This document shows, piece by piece, positions 25,089-34,880 of a DNA stretch of 64,000 bases (positions are counted from its first letter, which is position 1; every line of letters begins with the position of its first letter). The position numbers and the translations under genes are program-made. Source of the DNA: Archilochus colubris. Its lineage: Eukaryota; Chordata; Aves; Apodiformes; Trochilidae. Where the stretch lies: the NCBI GenBank assembly GCA_023079485.1, contig CM041115.1, positions 43,827,805 through 43,891,804 on the forward strand. The letters are read 5' to 3'. The notes below the pieces were generated by a model. That model saw only the letters and a program-made list of their open reading frames with translations. It ran no database searches and had not been told where the DNA came from.

Positions 25089-26330
25089 TCTCCTCCTCTC
25101 CAGCAATCCCTTTGGAAAGGCTAATGAGGATTTTCTGGGTGGTTTGCAAAGGTGGCTTGTGCTCATCCCTGTGGACCAGTTCTGTTGGAGTGCTAAATGG
25201 GTTCAGTGGGGGAATTACAGCAGTTGCCTCATGTGGTCCCTTAAACCATGTCACAAGCCCCAAGCCATGCAGTCCCTTCCATAAAATTAATAAGCTTTAT
25301 CTGTAAATAAGTTAGTGTTTCACCCTACCACTCTCACTGAAAAGCTTATTCTCACTCTCCCTACTTTAAAACTGTCAAGAAGCCTGATGTCTACACTACA
25401 TATAGCAATGGAGACATTTTATACCTTTGTTTCTATGCCTCTGTTGACTTTTAAACAACCCCTTTCCAACCTGGTGGACTATTCCCCCAGTAACTGAAAA
25501 GAGTTAATAATCTTAATGGCAATCCTGCCTTCCCTCTCGGGCACAAAAAAAAAATAATCCAAGGAGTACTCAAGCACTACCAAGGACAATGTTAAGCAGG
25601 ACCACCTGGTAGGCTTAGGAACAGGAAGCTTCAGTACCTCAGCTATGACCTTGTTCTGAAATGAAGTATCAAGGCATAAGCCATATGTATATCCCAGCCC
25701 TGGAGCTAAGTTACATTTGCAGTGGTAGTGCTGTAGCTGACAGTGTACCTGAGGCAAATGAAGCTGAAAATAAGCAAATAAACAAAGGATGCATGACTTG
25801 TTCCAAGACCCGGCAGAGGAAAGATGCATAGTCTGATGACCTTTGACTTGAGAAAATCCTTGTCCTTCTCTACATGGGACAGTGAACCCATCTATTTAGT
25901 TAATTTTGCTAATCACCTCCTACAACTCCTCATAGCTTTTGCTATTTGAATCAAGAACCCTCCAGCTTCTGCTCATTAGCAGTTTCATCAGGTGCGATAT
26001 AAACTAAATCCCCTTGTTTCAGACTGCAGTCAGTCATCTGGAAGCATCAAGAATGTTAAGATATTACAGTGCACAAAATGGCTTGCAGAGTGAGGCTGTC
26101 CTTGTATGAAGTATCAGAGATTGGGTAAGGTCAGGAATGATTAACTGAGCACAGTTGGGTCCTGCCCTGAAATTTTTTCTAGAGCACATCTTGTTCAAGC
26201 TTGTCTTGACTGATGCAAAAAAACCTTTTACACCCTTGAGCTTTTCCTACATTTCTCTCCCCAGTGTGGGGTACAATTGTACAACTCAGCACTGTGGAAA
26301 TTCTGGGGAGACCTGACCCAACCAACTTCC
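25089..26330 (-). pseudogene. Decayed internal region of the minus-strand ERV
   Basis: This sequence lies immediately upstream (minus sense) of the polypurine tract and LTR. Minus-strand frames such as 25479-25829 are short and interrupted, and I could not identify gag, pol or env motifs. Assignment rests on position next to the tract and LTR. The outer border is a guess. Confidence 0.35.
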
Positions 26331-27821
26331 TCATAGTGTGGATGACTGAGGCCCCTGGGTTTTCTCTTATCTTACATCAATTGTCATACACATTTCCAGG
26401 TTTGGAAAACTGAAAGCATTGTAGAAGTGTAGAAGGGTGATGCTTTTTATAAATGACCTGAGTATTCCTTTACAAACTGTAACATAGGAGCAATTAAAAC
26501 AATTGATTCAGTTGTCTCTTCTGAAGTTAAACTTTTAAATTTAGGTCAACAGCAAAATATGTGGGAAGGTGGAAACAGTTTCCCTTCACAGCACAGACGA
26601 TTCTTCATCCAGCTCTGTGAAATAAGATCTTGTAAATAAGCTTCTTAGCTAGGCATCCAGCAGGTTCTCTATCTCTTAGGTCTGCTGATTCAGATTCTGA
26701 TCCTGGCTGAAGCAGGCTCCAGAAGCAGGCTCTATCTCTGGCACCTTCACTGGTTATCTCAGTAAGCTCTACGCTTGGTGGTTCCCATTTTAGTTCACAG
26801 GTCTTTAGGTGCATTGAGGTATGTGCATGCCAACTATGCAGAAAATCAAATACTTTGCAAATAAATCTAAATATATTGCTTTTGCTCAATAAACTTAGAG
26901 TTCTCTGGCTGCCTCAGTTTTCTCACTAGTCTGAGCTCCAAGGACCAGGACAGTAGCATCCCTCAGCTTCTTACATGTACAAGAAGTTCTCTGAGCTCAC
27001 AGTGCTCCATCTGAGCTTTACTGTTCTCATTAAAATTATGGGTCTCTCTTGAAACAAAAATTGTTGTCATTCCTTTGTTCTATTTTCCCACTAAAAACCT
27101 TCTTTCTCAATGACATTCTCAGGTTTGTATGTCTCTTCAACAATATCTCTCTTTTTTGCTCTGCCAGGTTTTAGTCTGCTGCTCCATGAATACGAGGTGG
27201 AAAGATATATTTCACCTTTTGTGTATGTTGGTATAAATGTTTCCAAGCTGGAACACTGGTAAGACTAACCACTGTATATTTCAGATCTCACCTGAAAAAG
27301 GTGGATTTCATACAGAAATGCAGCCATCCAGCAGCACAGCAGTCTTGATTCTATCAACATTTATATTGCAATCAGAACTCTCAACTTCTGACTAGATAGA
27401 TTCCCTATCTCACCACAAAAACCTCTCACATAGACTCATGTAGTAATTTTGCCCTACTGCTTGAAAAATGCATGGGAATAAGGAGTGTGCTTAAACCCAC
27501 TTTATTGGTTTCTACTGCACATGGTTTATTTCCTCATGTAATGTGGTTTCTAACACAGACTTTGCGTGAAAGAAATTTCACTTCTCACTTGGAAAAGCCC
27601 ATTGAGGCAAGAGGGCTGTAAGTAAACAAACCTCAGCTGCAGAATAAGAGCAGTAAACTTAAAAGCCAAAAGTGAACACATTTGAATTCACTTAATGTTT
27701 CTTTCAAGTCAGCTTTTAACAATGGTTGCATGGTTTCCTTTACTTGTACCAGCTACTTTTTACCATGTAGCTGCATACTGAAGTTGAGTGAGATATCACA
27801 GTGCATTGGTCATAAAATTAG
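26331..27821. other. Intergenic, no gene recognised
   Basis: Nothing recognisable apart from short chance open frames. It ends at the complete ERV; the last five bases before it are 'attag'. Confidence 0.55.
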
Positions 27822-28599
27822 TGTCCTGGTTTGGACCAGGATAAAGGTGGTTTTTCTGTTTCTGTATTTTTGCTTTTAGCTAAGTCCCTTGTAAGTAGCT
27901 GCACTTGTGAAACTAACAGCAAGTTTCTCAGTGTCTGTTTCTAGGATTGATAACACTTGATGTTTATAGTTACTGCTAGAGACTGGTATGCAGGCCAAGG
28001 ACACTGCTTTCCTCAGCTCTGAGGAAAACATTTTACCGTCCAGGAGGATACAGAGGTCCCACCAGAGCCCTCCTTTAGGGAGGAACAGACAAGATAGATG
28101 CCAGAATTGACCAAACAGAGTATTCCATCCCATATACGTCACACTCAGTATAAATTTGAGGCATCACGTGGGCCAAGCCAGATCTTTTCCTGCTTCCCTT
28201 CCTCCCTTGGCATCCTGGAAGGATCCGGTTCGTTCGTCTGCCTGTGCTCCTGATCCGTGCTAGCCCATATCTGTGTGTTCCTGCCTCCGGTTCCCGACTG
28301 CTGCCGACTCCAGGAGTCCAGCCTGGACTTTCCCAGGGCTGCCCTACAGCCTCGGTGGTGACGTGAGAGTTATTGGGGGAAAGGGGGGAGGAATGTGGTT
28401 TCCATTTTCCTGTATATTTGTATATATTTAGTAATTTTCCCCTATTTACCATTACTGTTTCATTAAAGTTGTGTAGTTTAGTTTCCAACTCATAAGTCTC
28501 TCTCCCTTATTCTCTCTCCTTTCTCTATCAAGGAGAGAGAGATTAATAGAGAGCGTCTGTTATTCGGTTTAATTGCCGGGTCAGTGTTAAACCGTGACA
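27822..28599 (+). repeat. 5' LTR of the complete ERV
   Basis: TGTCCTGG...CGTGACA, 778 bp. A TATAAAT box is at 28149-28155 and an ATTAAA poly(A) signal at 28462-28467, leaving an R/U5 that runs to 28599. It pairs with 34091-34880. By eye there are about 11 substitutions between the two, plus an 11-bp tandem duplication present only in the 3' copy and a few 1-2 nt indels. Confidence 0.95.
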
Positions 28600-28606
28600 G
28601 ATTTAT

Positions 28607-28624
28607 TGGCGCCCAACGTGGGGC
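28607..28624 (+). promoter_or_regulatory. Primer-binding site, tRNA-Lys(1,2) type
   Basis: TGGCGCCCAACGTGGGGC is the 18-nt sequence complementary to the 3' end of tRNA-Lys1,2, used by several retroviral groups including spumaviruses and betaretroviruses. It lies 7 nt after the LTR end. Confidence 0.9.
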
Positions 28625-28702
28625 CCGAGCTAATTGGCTCGAGTCCAGTTTAAATTTTGACTAAATTGCCTGAACAGTTTGAATTCCAACTACAGTGAAA
28701 GA

Positions 28703-30502
28703 ATGGCTTTCCTGAGCTGGAATCAGACCTTGTTCTTTGGAAATTTCACAGGGTTGGAAATTAAACCAATCATGCCGTACCTTTGGAATTTAGGGAATGC
28801 GATCTGTCTTTTTGCAGCTGGAATGAGTGCTAATATGTGGCTTTCCTATCGTAAGAGACGCTTAAGGACCGTCGTTGCAATATGGTCCTCAATATTGATG
28901 TATATCATGGTGTATGGTGCAGTGATGTTTCATAGAAGGATTAAGAACTTTGTTCGTAATTATGTTTTCAGAGTTCTTTTGAGGAAACATACCACCCTTT
29001 GGCTGAGTTCAGTGGATTCTTGTCTAAATGGCATTATGATTGTTATAGGTTTGTGCCTCCTGATTTTTGGTGTTCAGGTGTTCATGTGCTACCATATATT
29101 GGTGAGGAGTAAGACAACTACAACTAGGGGAACGAGCTCGCCTCGTAAAGAGAGCACCCCCACTCCTGCCTCTGCAGCCGCTTCTCGCCCCCCCTCACGC
29201 AAGGGCACAACTCAGATAAGGTCGGCAAGCATTGCCAGTGTTTCTGCTACAGCTCCAGTTGCTGTGTCTACTCCCACAGACACTGCTTCTGCTCAGAAAA
29301 CAAGCCCTGCTGCTGCCACTGCTGCAGATGCCTCAGCCTCTCCCCCTCAGCCCACACAGTTACTCGTTAACCCTGTAACTAAGAGAAAAGGAAAACAAGG
29401 GAAATCAGAAATTAACCCTTCCAAGTCTGAACAAGATGACCAGGTGATAGAGGAAACAGAGGAAACAGGGGATACTGCCTCTCCTCGTACAGCATTCCCT
29501 AGAGCAGAGTCAGATGAGGACTCAGACTCAGAATCTACTCAGCCCTATTCCATGAGAGACTTGCGTACTCTGAGAAAAGACTACAGCCGTTTTACAGGTG
29601 AACCACTTCTCTCTTGGTTATTCCGATGCTGGAATGATGGGGCTGCTACCATAACATTAACTCAGAAGGAAGCTAGGCAGTTGGGCCCTGTAGCCAAAGA
29701 TGCAGCTATTGATCGGGCATTTGGGGAAAAGGCTGGAACTACTAGCCTGTGGAAACGACTCTTGTCAGCTGTCAGGGAGAGATATCCCTATAAAGAGGCA
29801 AGAGATTGCCCACAGGTCAAAGCAGCCACACTTGGAAAAGCTATCAGGTATCTGGAAGAATTGGCTGTACGAGAAGTGATCTATAATGATGATGGCATTG
29901 AAGACCCTTATCATGTACCATGTCCTAAACCTATGTTGCAAAGGTTTGTGCATGCTGCACCATCACCTTTTAACCATACTCTATCAGTACTGCTATGGGT
30001 TCCTGTAGAAGTGGATACAGCTGTGGGTGATGTGATTAAAACTGCACGAGAGTGTGAAGAGGCTGTCACAGCCCCTCATCGGGCCTGGGTCTCAGCTATC
30101 AAGAGAGCATCTGAGAAACTGCATTCACCCCTTTTTCCTCAGACAGACGGAGGACGCCCCATTGCCACCATTAAGAGGAGACGCCCTCCTATGAGACAGA
30201 CTCGAGGGAAACAGAATATCCCAAGAGGAATTCTATGGGCACTCCTGTGTGAGTGTGGAGAGGACATGACAAAGTGGGACAAGAAACCTACTGCTGACCT
30301 ACAGGACCGAGTGATTAAGTTGATGAGTAAGCCGAAGGCAAAAGGAGGTCCTTCTAAAAAGATGGCTGCTCAAATCTCCAGTGTGGAGCTACCCAATCCA
30401 AATATGCTGGTGACTCAAGATCCCTGCACATCAGGTGTGAGTACTGGGGATGCAAGCTCCAGTAATGCACATACTGCCAATGCTGTATGTGCTCAAGCTT
30501 AG
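28703..30502 (+). CDS. gag: ERV ORF1: Gag-type polyprotein with N-terminal membrane segments
   Basis: 599 codons from ATG 28703 (A at -3, G at +4) to TAG 30500. The same frame opens at a TTG 24 nt upstream, which is not a likely start. Residues about 23-46, 57-76 and 107-132 are hydrophobic and separated by basic stretches (SYRKRR, HRRIKN), reading as three membrane segments. Residues 7-16 carry two N-glycosylation-type triplets. Residues 135-225 are Ser/Thr/Pro/Ala-rich, 240-280 acidic. From about 283 a capsid-like region begins (GEPLLSWLFRCW at 299-310; SLWKRLLSAVRERYPYK at 348-364). No CCHC zinc knuckle is visible. A Gag with several membrane spans is unusual, since matrix domains are normally peripheral. 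The frame is unbroken. Capsid assignment is by resemblance to avian ERV Gag; the role of the membrane part is unknown. Confidence 0.85.
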   Translation: MAFLSWNQTLFFGNFTGLEIKPIMPYLWNLGNAICLFAAGMSANMWLSYRKRRLRTVVAIWSSILMYIMVYGAVMFHRRIKNFVRNYVFRVLLRKHTTLWLSSVDSCLNGIMIVIGLCLLIFGVQVFMCYHILVRSKTTTTRGTSSPRKESTPTPASAAASRPPSRKGTTQIRSASIASVSATAPVAVSTPTDTASAQKTSPAAATAADASASPPQPTQLLVNPVTKRKGKQGKSEINPSKSEQDDQVIEETEETGDTASPRTAFPRAESDEDSDSESTQPYSMRDLRTLRKDYSRFTGEPLLSWLFRCWNDGAATITLTQKEARQLGPVAKDAAIDRAFGEKAGTTSLWKRLLSAVRERYPYKEARDCPQVKAATLGKAIRYLEELAVREVIYNDDGIEDPYHVPCPKPMLQRFVHAAPSPFNHTLSVLLWVPVEVDTAVGDVIKTARECEEAVTAPHRAWVSAIKRASEKLHSPLFPQTDGGRPIATIKRRRPPMRQTRGKQNIPRGILWALLCECGEDMTKWDKKPTADLQDRVIKLMSKPKAKGGPSKKMAAQISSVELPNPNMLVTQDPCTSGVSTGDASSSNAHTANAVCAQA

Positions 30503-30577
30503 AGGGGCCCTGCCTCCAGCCAGGTGGAGGAGAGGGACAACCGAATCTATTGGATTGTGTGGATTCGATGGCCTGGC
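30500..30577 (+). promoter_or_regulatory. Putative amber-readthrough signal between gag and pol
   Basis: Gag ends in UAG and the pol frame continues in the same phase with no other stop. Ten nucleotides downstream, 30513-30518 (cctcca) and 30525-30530 (tggagg) form a perfect 6-bp stem with the 6-nt loop gccagg (30519-30524). That loop is fully complementary to cctggc at 30572-30577, allowing a pseudoknot. The layout resembles gammaretroviral gag-pol readthrough. Function is inferred. Confidence 0.6.
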
Positions 30578-33500
30578 ACATTAGAGCCACAAAAGTATAA
30601 AGCCTTGGTGGACACTGGTGCACAGTGCAACCTAATGCCATCGAATCAGAAAGGCACAGACTCCGTCACTATTTCTGGAGTGACGGGAGGATCTAAAGAA
30701 CTGACTATTGTGAAGGCTTATGTGAGCCTCACTGGAATAAAGTGGCATAAACACCCAATAGTGACTGGTCCAGATGCTCCGTGCATCCTTGGCATAGACT
30801 ACCTCAAGGGAGGTGATTTCGAGGACCCGAAAGGGTACCGCTGGTCCTTTGGTACTGCAGCTATTAAGACTGAGAATGCAGAATGGCTGCATACTTTGTT
30901 TGGCCTTTCAGATAAATCCTTTGTAGTGGGATTGCTGAGGACTACAAACCAGCGCCTGCCAACTGCTACTTCAGTAGTGCATCGTAGACAATATCGTGTC
31001 AACAGAGATGCTGTGATCCCCATTCACAAGCTGATCCGGCAATTAGAGAGCCAAGGAGTGATCAGCAAGACTCATTCACCCTTCAACAGTCCTGTATGGC
31101 CAGTGAAAAAGCCAAATGGAGAGTGGAGGCTGACAGTGGACTATCGTGCCCTGAATGAGGTTACACCACCACTAAGCGCTGCTGTGCCGGACATACTAGA
31201 ACTTCAGTATGAGCTGGAGTCAAAGGCAGCCAGGTGGTATGCTACTATTGACATTGCTAATGCGTTTTTTGCTATTCCTATAGCACCAGAATGCAGAGCA
31301 CAGTTTGCCTTCACCTGGAGAGGTATCCAGTACACCTGGAATCGACTGCCCCAGGGGTGGAAACACAGTCCTACCATCTGCCATGGACTGATCCATGATA
31401 CCTTGGAAAAGGGTGGAGCTCCAGAACATCTACAATACATCGATGACATCATTGTGTGGGGTGACACAGCAAAGGAAGTCTACGAGAAAGGTAAGAAGAT
31501 AATTGAAATCCTCCTAGAGGCTGGTTTTGCTATTAAAAGGAGCAAGGTTAAGGGACCTGCACAAGAGATACAGTTTCTGGGAGTTAAGTGGCAAGATGGA
31601 CGTCGCCACATCCCAATGGACGTGATTAACAAAATAACAGCTATGGCCCCACCAACTACCAAAAAGGAAACACAGTCCTTTTTAGGAACTGTTGGTTTCT
31701 GGAGAATGCATATTCCTCTTTATAATCAGATTGTGAAACCTCTCTATGAGGTTACCCGGAAGAAGAAAGACTTTAAATGGGGCTCAGAACAACAAGCTGC
31801 TTTTGAGAATATTAAACAGGAGATTGTGCAGGCAATGGCCCTTGGACCAATTCGAACAGGGCCAGATATCAAAAATATTCTTTACACCGGAGATGGAGGT
31901 GATGGTCCTTCATGGAGCCTCTGGCAGAAAGCTCCAGGAGAGACTCGAGGCCGACCTCTAGGATTTTGGGGTCGAAACTACATAGGCTCCGAAGCCAACT
32001 ACACAGCTGCTGAAAAAGAGATATTGGCCGCATACGAAGGAGTTAGAGCTGCTTCGGAAGTGATTGGTACTGAAGCACAGCTCCTCCTAGTACCACGATT
32101 ACCTGTACTGGGTTTTATGTACACAGGTAGAGAATCTTCCCATCATGCTACCGATGCTACCTGGAGTAAATGGATTGCTTTAATCTCACAGAGAGCTAGG
32201 ATAGGAAGACTCAATCGTCCAGGAATTGTAGAAGCAATAACACATTGGCCAGAAGGCAAACACTTTGGAATGCCACCAGGAAAAGTGGTAAAACGGGCTG
32301 AAGAAGCCCCACCATACGACCAACTACCAGAGAGTGAGAAACAATATGCTCTTTTCACTGATGGATCCTGTCGTCTGGTAGGAGGCCATCGAAGGTGGAA
32401 AGCTGCTGTATGGAATCCTATACGACTAGTTGCAAAAACAGATGAAGGAGATGGTGAATCAAGTCAATTTGCAGAGGTAAAAGCTATCCAATTGGCTTTG
32501 GACATAGCTGAACAAGAAAAGTGGCCGAGACTTTATCTCTATACTGACTCATGGATGGTAGCAAATGCCTTATGGGGTTGGTTAAAGCAGTGGAAGCAAA
32601 ACAACTGGCAACGTAGAGATAAACCTATCTGGGCTGCTGAACTCTGGAAAGACATTGCTACTAGGTTAGAGAAACTTGATGTAAAAGTGCGTCACGTAGA
32701 TGCCCACGTACCTTCATATCGAGCTACGGAGGAACATCGAAACAACCAACGAGCAGATGAGGCTGCTCAAGTGTTCCAAATAGATCTGGACTGGGACCAT
32801 AAAGGTGAACTGTTTTTAGCCAAATGGGCCCACAATGCTTCAGGTCATCAAGGCAGGGATGGAACATATCGATGGGCTCGTGACCGAGGGGTGGATTTAT
32901 CTTTGGACTCTATTATGCAGGTTATCCACGACTGTGACATATGTGCTGCAATTAAGCAAGCTAAAAGGTTGAAACCTCTATGGTATGAAGGGAGATGGTC
33001 AAAATATAGGTATGGGGAGGCCTGGCAAGTCGACTACATCACATTGCCTCAAACTCACCAGGGTAAGCGCTATGTGCTTACAATGGTGGAGGCAAGTACA
33101 GGATGGCTGGAAACATATCCTGTGCCTCATGCCACAGGCCGGAACACTATCCTGGGCCTAGAGAAACAAGTCTTGTGGAGACATGGTACACCAGAAAGAA
33201 TTGAGTCAGATAATGGAACTCATTTCAAAAATAGTCTCATAAATAACTGGGCCAAAGAACATGGTATTGAGTGGATATACCATATCCCCTATCATGCACC
33301 AGCCTCAGGTAAAATTGAAAGGTACAATGGTCTGTTAAAAACTACCTTAAAAGCAATGGGTGGTGGAACTTTCAAAAATTGGGACAAGCACTTGGCAAAA
33401 GCTACCTGGTTAGTTAATACCAGGGGTTCCATCAATCGAGCTGGTCCTGCTCAGTCAGATCTTCTACACACAGTAGATGGGGACAAAGTGCCTGTGGTGC

Positions 33501-33676
33501 ATGAAAAGAATCTGCTAGGGAAAACAGTTTGGGTTTATCCTGCCTCGGGCAAAGGCAAACCCATTCGTGGGGTTGCTTTCGCTCAAGGGCCTGGACACAC
33601 TTGGTGGGTGATGATGAAAGATGGAGAAGTACAATGTGTACCACAAGGGAATCTAACACTAGGTGAGAATTCCTAA
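30503..33676 (+). CDS. pol: ERV Pol: protease, reverse transcriptase, RNase H, integrase
   Basis: Open from the codon after the Gag amber to TAA 33674. There is no ATG near the front (30524 is GTG), so it is probably made only as a Gag-Pol readthrough product. Numbered from codon 30524: protease DTGA at 30-33; RT with catalytic D243 (TIDIANAFF), LPQGW at 275-279 and YIDD at 305-308; RNase H acidic set D612, E651, D675 and D744; integrase zinc site H770, H775, C804, C807; integrase core D837, D896, E932 with the canonical 35-residue D-E spacing. The C-terminal integrase domain runs to about residue 1,050. All catalytic residues are present and no frame break was seen, so the copy looks coding-competent. 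Activity is not shown by sequence alone. Confidence 0.93.
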   Translation, partial: RGPASSQVEERDNRIYWIVWIRWPGTLEPQKYKALVDTGAQCNLMPSNQKGTDSVTISGVTGGSKELTIVKAYVSLTGIKWHKHPIVTGPDAPCILGIDYLKGGDFEDPKGYRWSFGTAAIKTENAEWLHTLFGLSDKSFVVGLLRTTNQRLPTATSVVHRRQYRVNRDAVIPIHKLIRQLESQGVISKTHSPFNSPVWPVKKPNGEWRLTVDYRALNEVTPPLSAAVPDILELQYELESKAARWYATIDIANAFFAIPIAPECRAQFAFTWRGIQYTWNRLPQGWKHSPTICHGLIHDTLEKGGAPEHLQYIDDIIVWGDTAKEVYEKGKKIIEILLEAGFAIKRSKVKGPAQEIQFLGVKWQDGRRHIPMDVINKITAMAPPTTKKETQSFLGTVGFWRMHIPLYNQIVKPLYEVTRKKKDFKWGSEQQAAFENIKQEIVQAMALGPIRTGPDIKNILYTGDGGDGPSWSLWQKAPGETRGRPLGFWGRNYIGSEANYTAAEKEILAAYEGVRAASEVIGTEAQLLLVPRLPVLGFMYTGRESSHHATDATWSKWIALISQRARIGRLNRPGIVEAITHWPEGKHFGMPPGKVVKRAEEAPPYDQLPESEKQYALFTDGSCRLVGGHRRWKAAVWNPIRLVAKTDEGDGESSQFAEVKAIQLALDIAEQEKWPRLYLYTDSWMVANALWGWLKQWKQNNWQRRDKPIWAAELWKDIATRLEKLDVKVRHVDAHVPSYRATEEHRNNQRADEAAQVFQIDLDWDHKGELFLAKWAHNASGHQGRDGTYRWARDRGVDLSLDSIMQVIHDCDICAAIKQAKRLKPLWYEGRWSKYRYGEAWQVDYITLPQTHQGKRYVLTMVEASTGWLETYPVPHATGRNTILGLEKQVLWRHGTPERIESDNGTHFKNSLINNWAKEHGIEWIYHIPYHAPASGKIERYNGLLKTTLKAMGGGTFKNWDKHLAKATWLVNTRGSINRAGPAQSDLLHTVDGDKVPVVHEKNLLGKTVWVYPASGKGKPIRGVAFAQGPGHTWWVMMKDGEVQCVPQGNLTLGENS

Positions 33677-34079
33677 TTTCTGCTTGTCTAGCTTAATCAG
33701 TAATGCATAAACTCTTTGGGAGTCATGAACTTGTATCCCACCATAACTACTGTTATGTGAACTGTTGCATAAACTAACAGTGTTCTATGAGTGTTTTTCA
33801 GGATGATTTTGTGGTGATGAAACCAGAACTAGGTTCATCGGCTGGCATCCAGTAACTTCCTTGAAATTACCATCTGCAACCTGCAACTTGTGGACCATGG
33901 ACATGAACTATGAAGACTGGTCCTTCTTTTGAGAATCTGCTACAATAGATGAACATCTGCAATTGTAGACTGAATTACTTAGTGATTTTTAGCACAGAGA
34001 GATAGTAATAATTTGTGTATAGATATGTTTAAGGATAAGAGTTAGTAATGATTGGAGCATGACGCAAATGGTATGGAAT
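33677..34079 (+). other. ERV non-coding stretch between pol and the polypurine tract
   Basis: About 400 bp with no open frame of note. An env gene would lie here and none is present, nor any recognisable env remnant. Confidence 0.8.
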
Positions 34080-34090
34080 AAGGGGTGGAA
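34080..34090 (+). promoter_or_regulatory. Polypurine tract of the complete ERV
   Basis: 'aaggggtggaa' directly abuts the TG of the 3' LTR, the expected plus-strand primer position. One T interrupts the purine run. Confidence 0.75.
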
Positions 34091-34880
34091 TGTCCTGGTT
34101 TGGACCAGGATAAAGGTGGTTTTTCTGTTTCTGTATTTTTGCTTTTAGCTAAGTCCCTTGTAAGTAGCTGCACTTGTGAAACTAACAGCAAGTTTCTCAG
34201 TGTCTGTTTCTAGGATTGATAACACTTGATGTTTATAGTTACTGCTAGAGACTGGTATGCAGGCCAAGGACACTGCTTTCCTCAGCTCTGAGGAAAACAT
34301 TTTACCGTCCAGGAGGATACAGAGGTCCCACCAGACCCTCCTTTGGGGAGGAACAGACAAGATAGATGCCAGAATTGACCAAACAGAGTATTCCATCCCA
34401 TATACGTCACACTCAGTATAAATTTGAGGCATCACGTGGGCCAAGCCAGATCTTTTCCGGATCTTTTCCTGCTTCCCTTCCTCCCTTGGCATCCTGGAAG
34501 GATCCGGTTCGTTCGTCTGCCTGTGCTCCTGATCCGTGCCAGCCCATATCTGTGTGTTCCTGCCTCCGGTTCCCGACTGCTGTCGACTCCAGGAGTCCAG
34601 CCTGGACTTTCCCAGGGTTGCCCTGCAGCCTCGGTGGTGACGTGAGAGCTATTGGGGGAAAGGGGGGAGGAATGTGGTTTCCATTTTCCTGTATATTTGT
34701 ATATATTTAGTAATTTTTCCCTATTTACCATTACTGTTTCATTAAAGTTGTGTAGTTTAGTTTCCAACTCATAAGTCTATCTCCCTTATTCTCTCTCCTT
34801 TCTTCATCGAGGGGAGAGAGAGATTAATAGAGAGCGTCTGTTATTCGGTTTAATTGCCGGGTCAGTGTTAAACCGTGACA
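34091..34880 (+). repeat. 3' LTR of the complete ERV
   Basis: 790 bp, TGTCCTGG...CGTGACA. It matches 27822-28599 except for scattered substitutions, a duplicated 11-bp unit near 34449-34470 ('gatcttttccg' repeated) and small indels in the GA-rich end. Confidence 0.95.

Larger units (their letters stand above)
27822..34880 (+). mobile_element. Complete endogenous retrovirus (LTR-gag-pol-LTR, no env)
   Basis: A 7,059-bp provirus with two nearly identical LTRs, a tRNA-Lys(1,2)-type primer site, an open Gag-type ORF, an amber codon, an open protease-RT-RNaseH-integrase frame and a polypurine tract. About 400 bp of non-coding sequence separates the end of pol from the tract, so there is no env gene. 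The 'LPQGWKHSP' and YIDD polymerase motifs, absence of zinc knuckles in Gag and lack of env point to an avian class III (ERVL-like) or related lineage; exact family not determined. Flanks (attag before, aatgt after) do not form a target duplication. It lies about 6.4 kb beyond the last identified PDCD1LG2 coding exon, in the opposite orientation. Confidence 0.95.

Noticed and set aside
28679..28702. TTG-initiated extension of the ERV ORF1
   Set aside because: Non-ATG start; the ATG at 28703 has a good context and is the first in frame.
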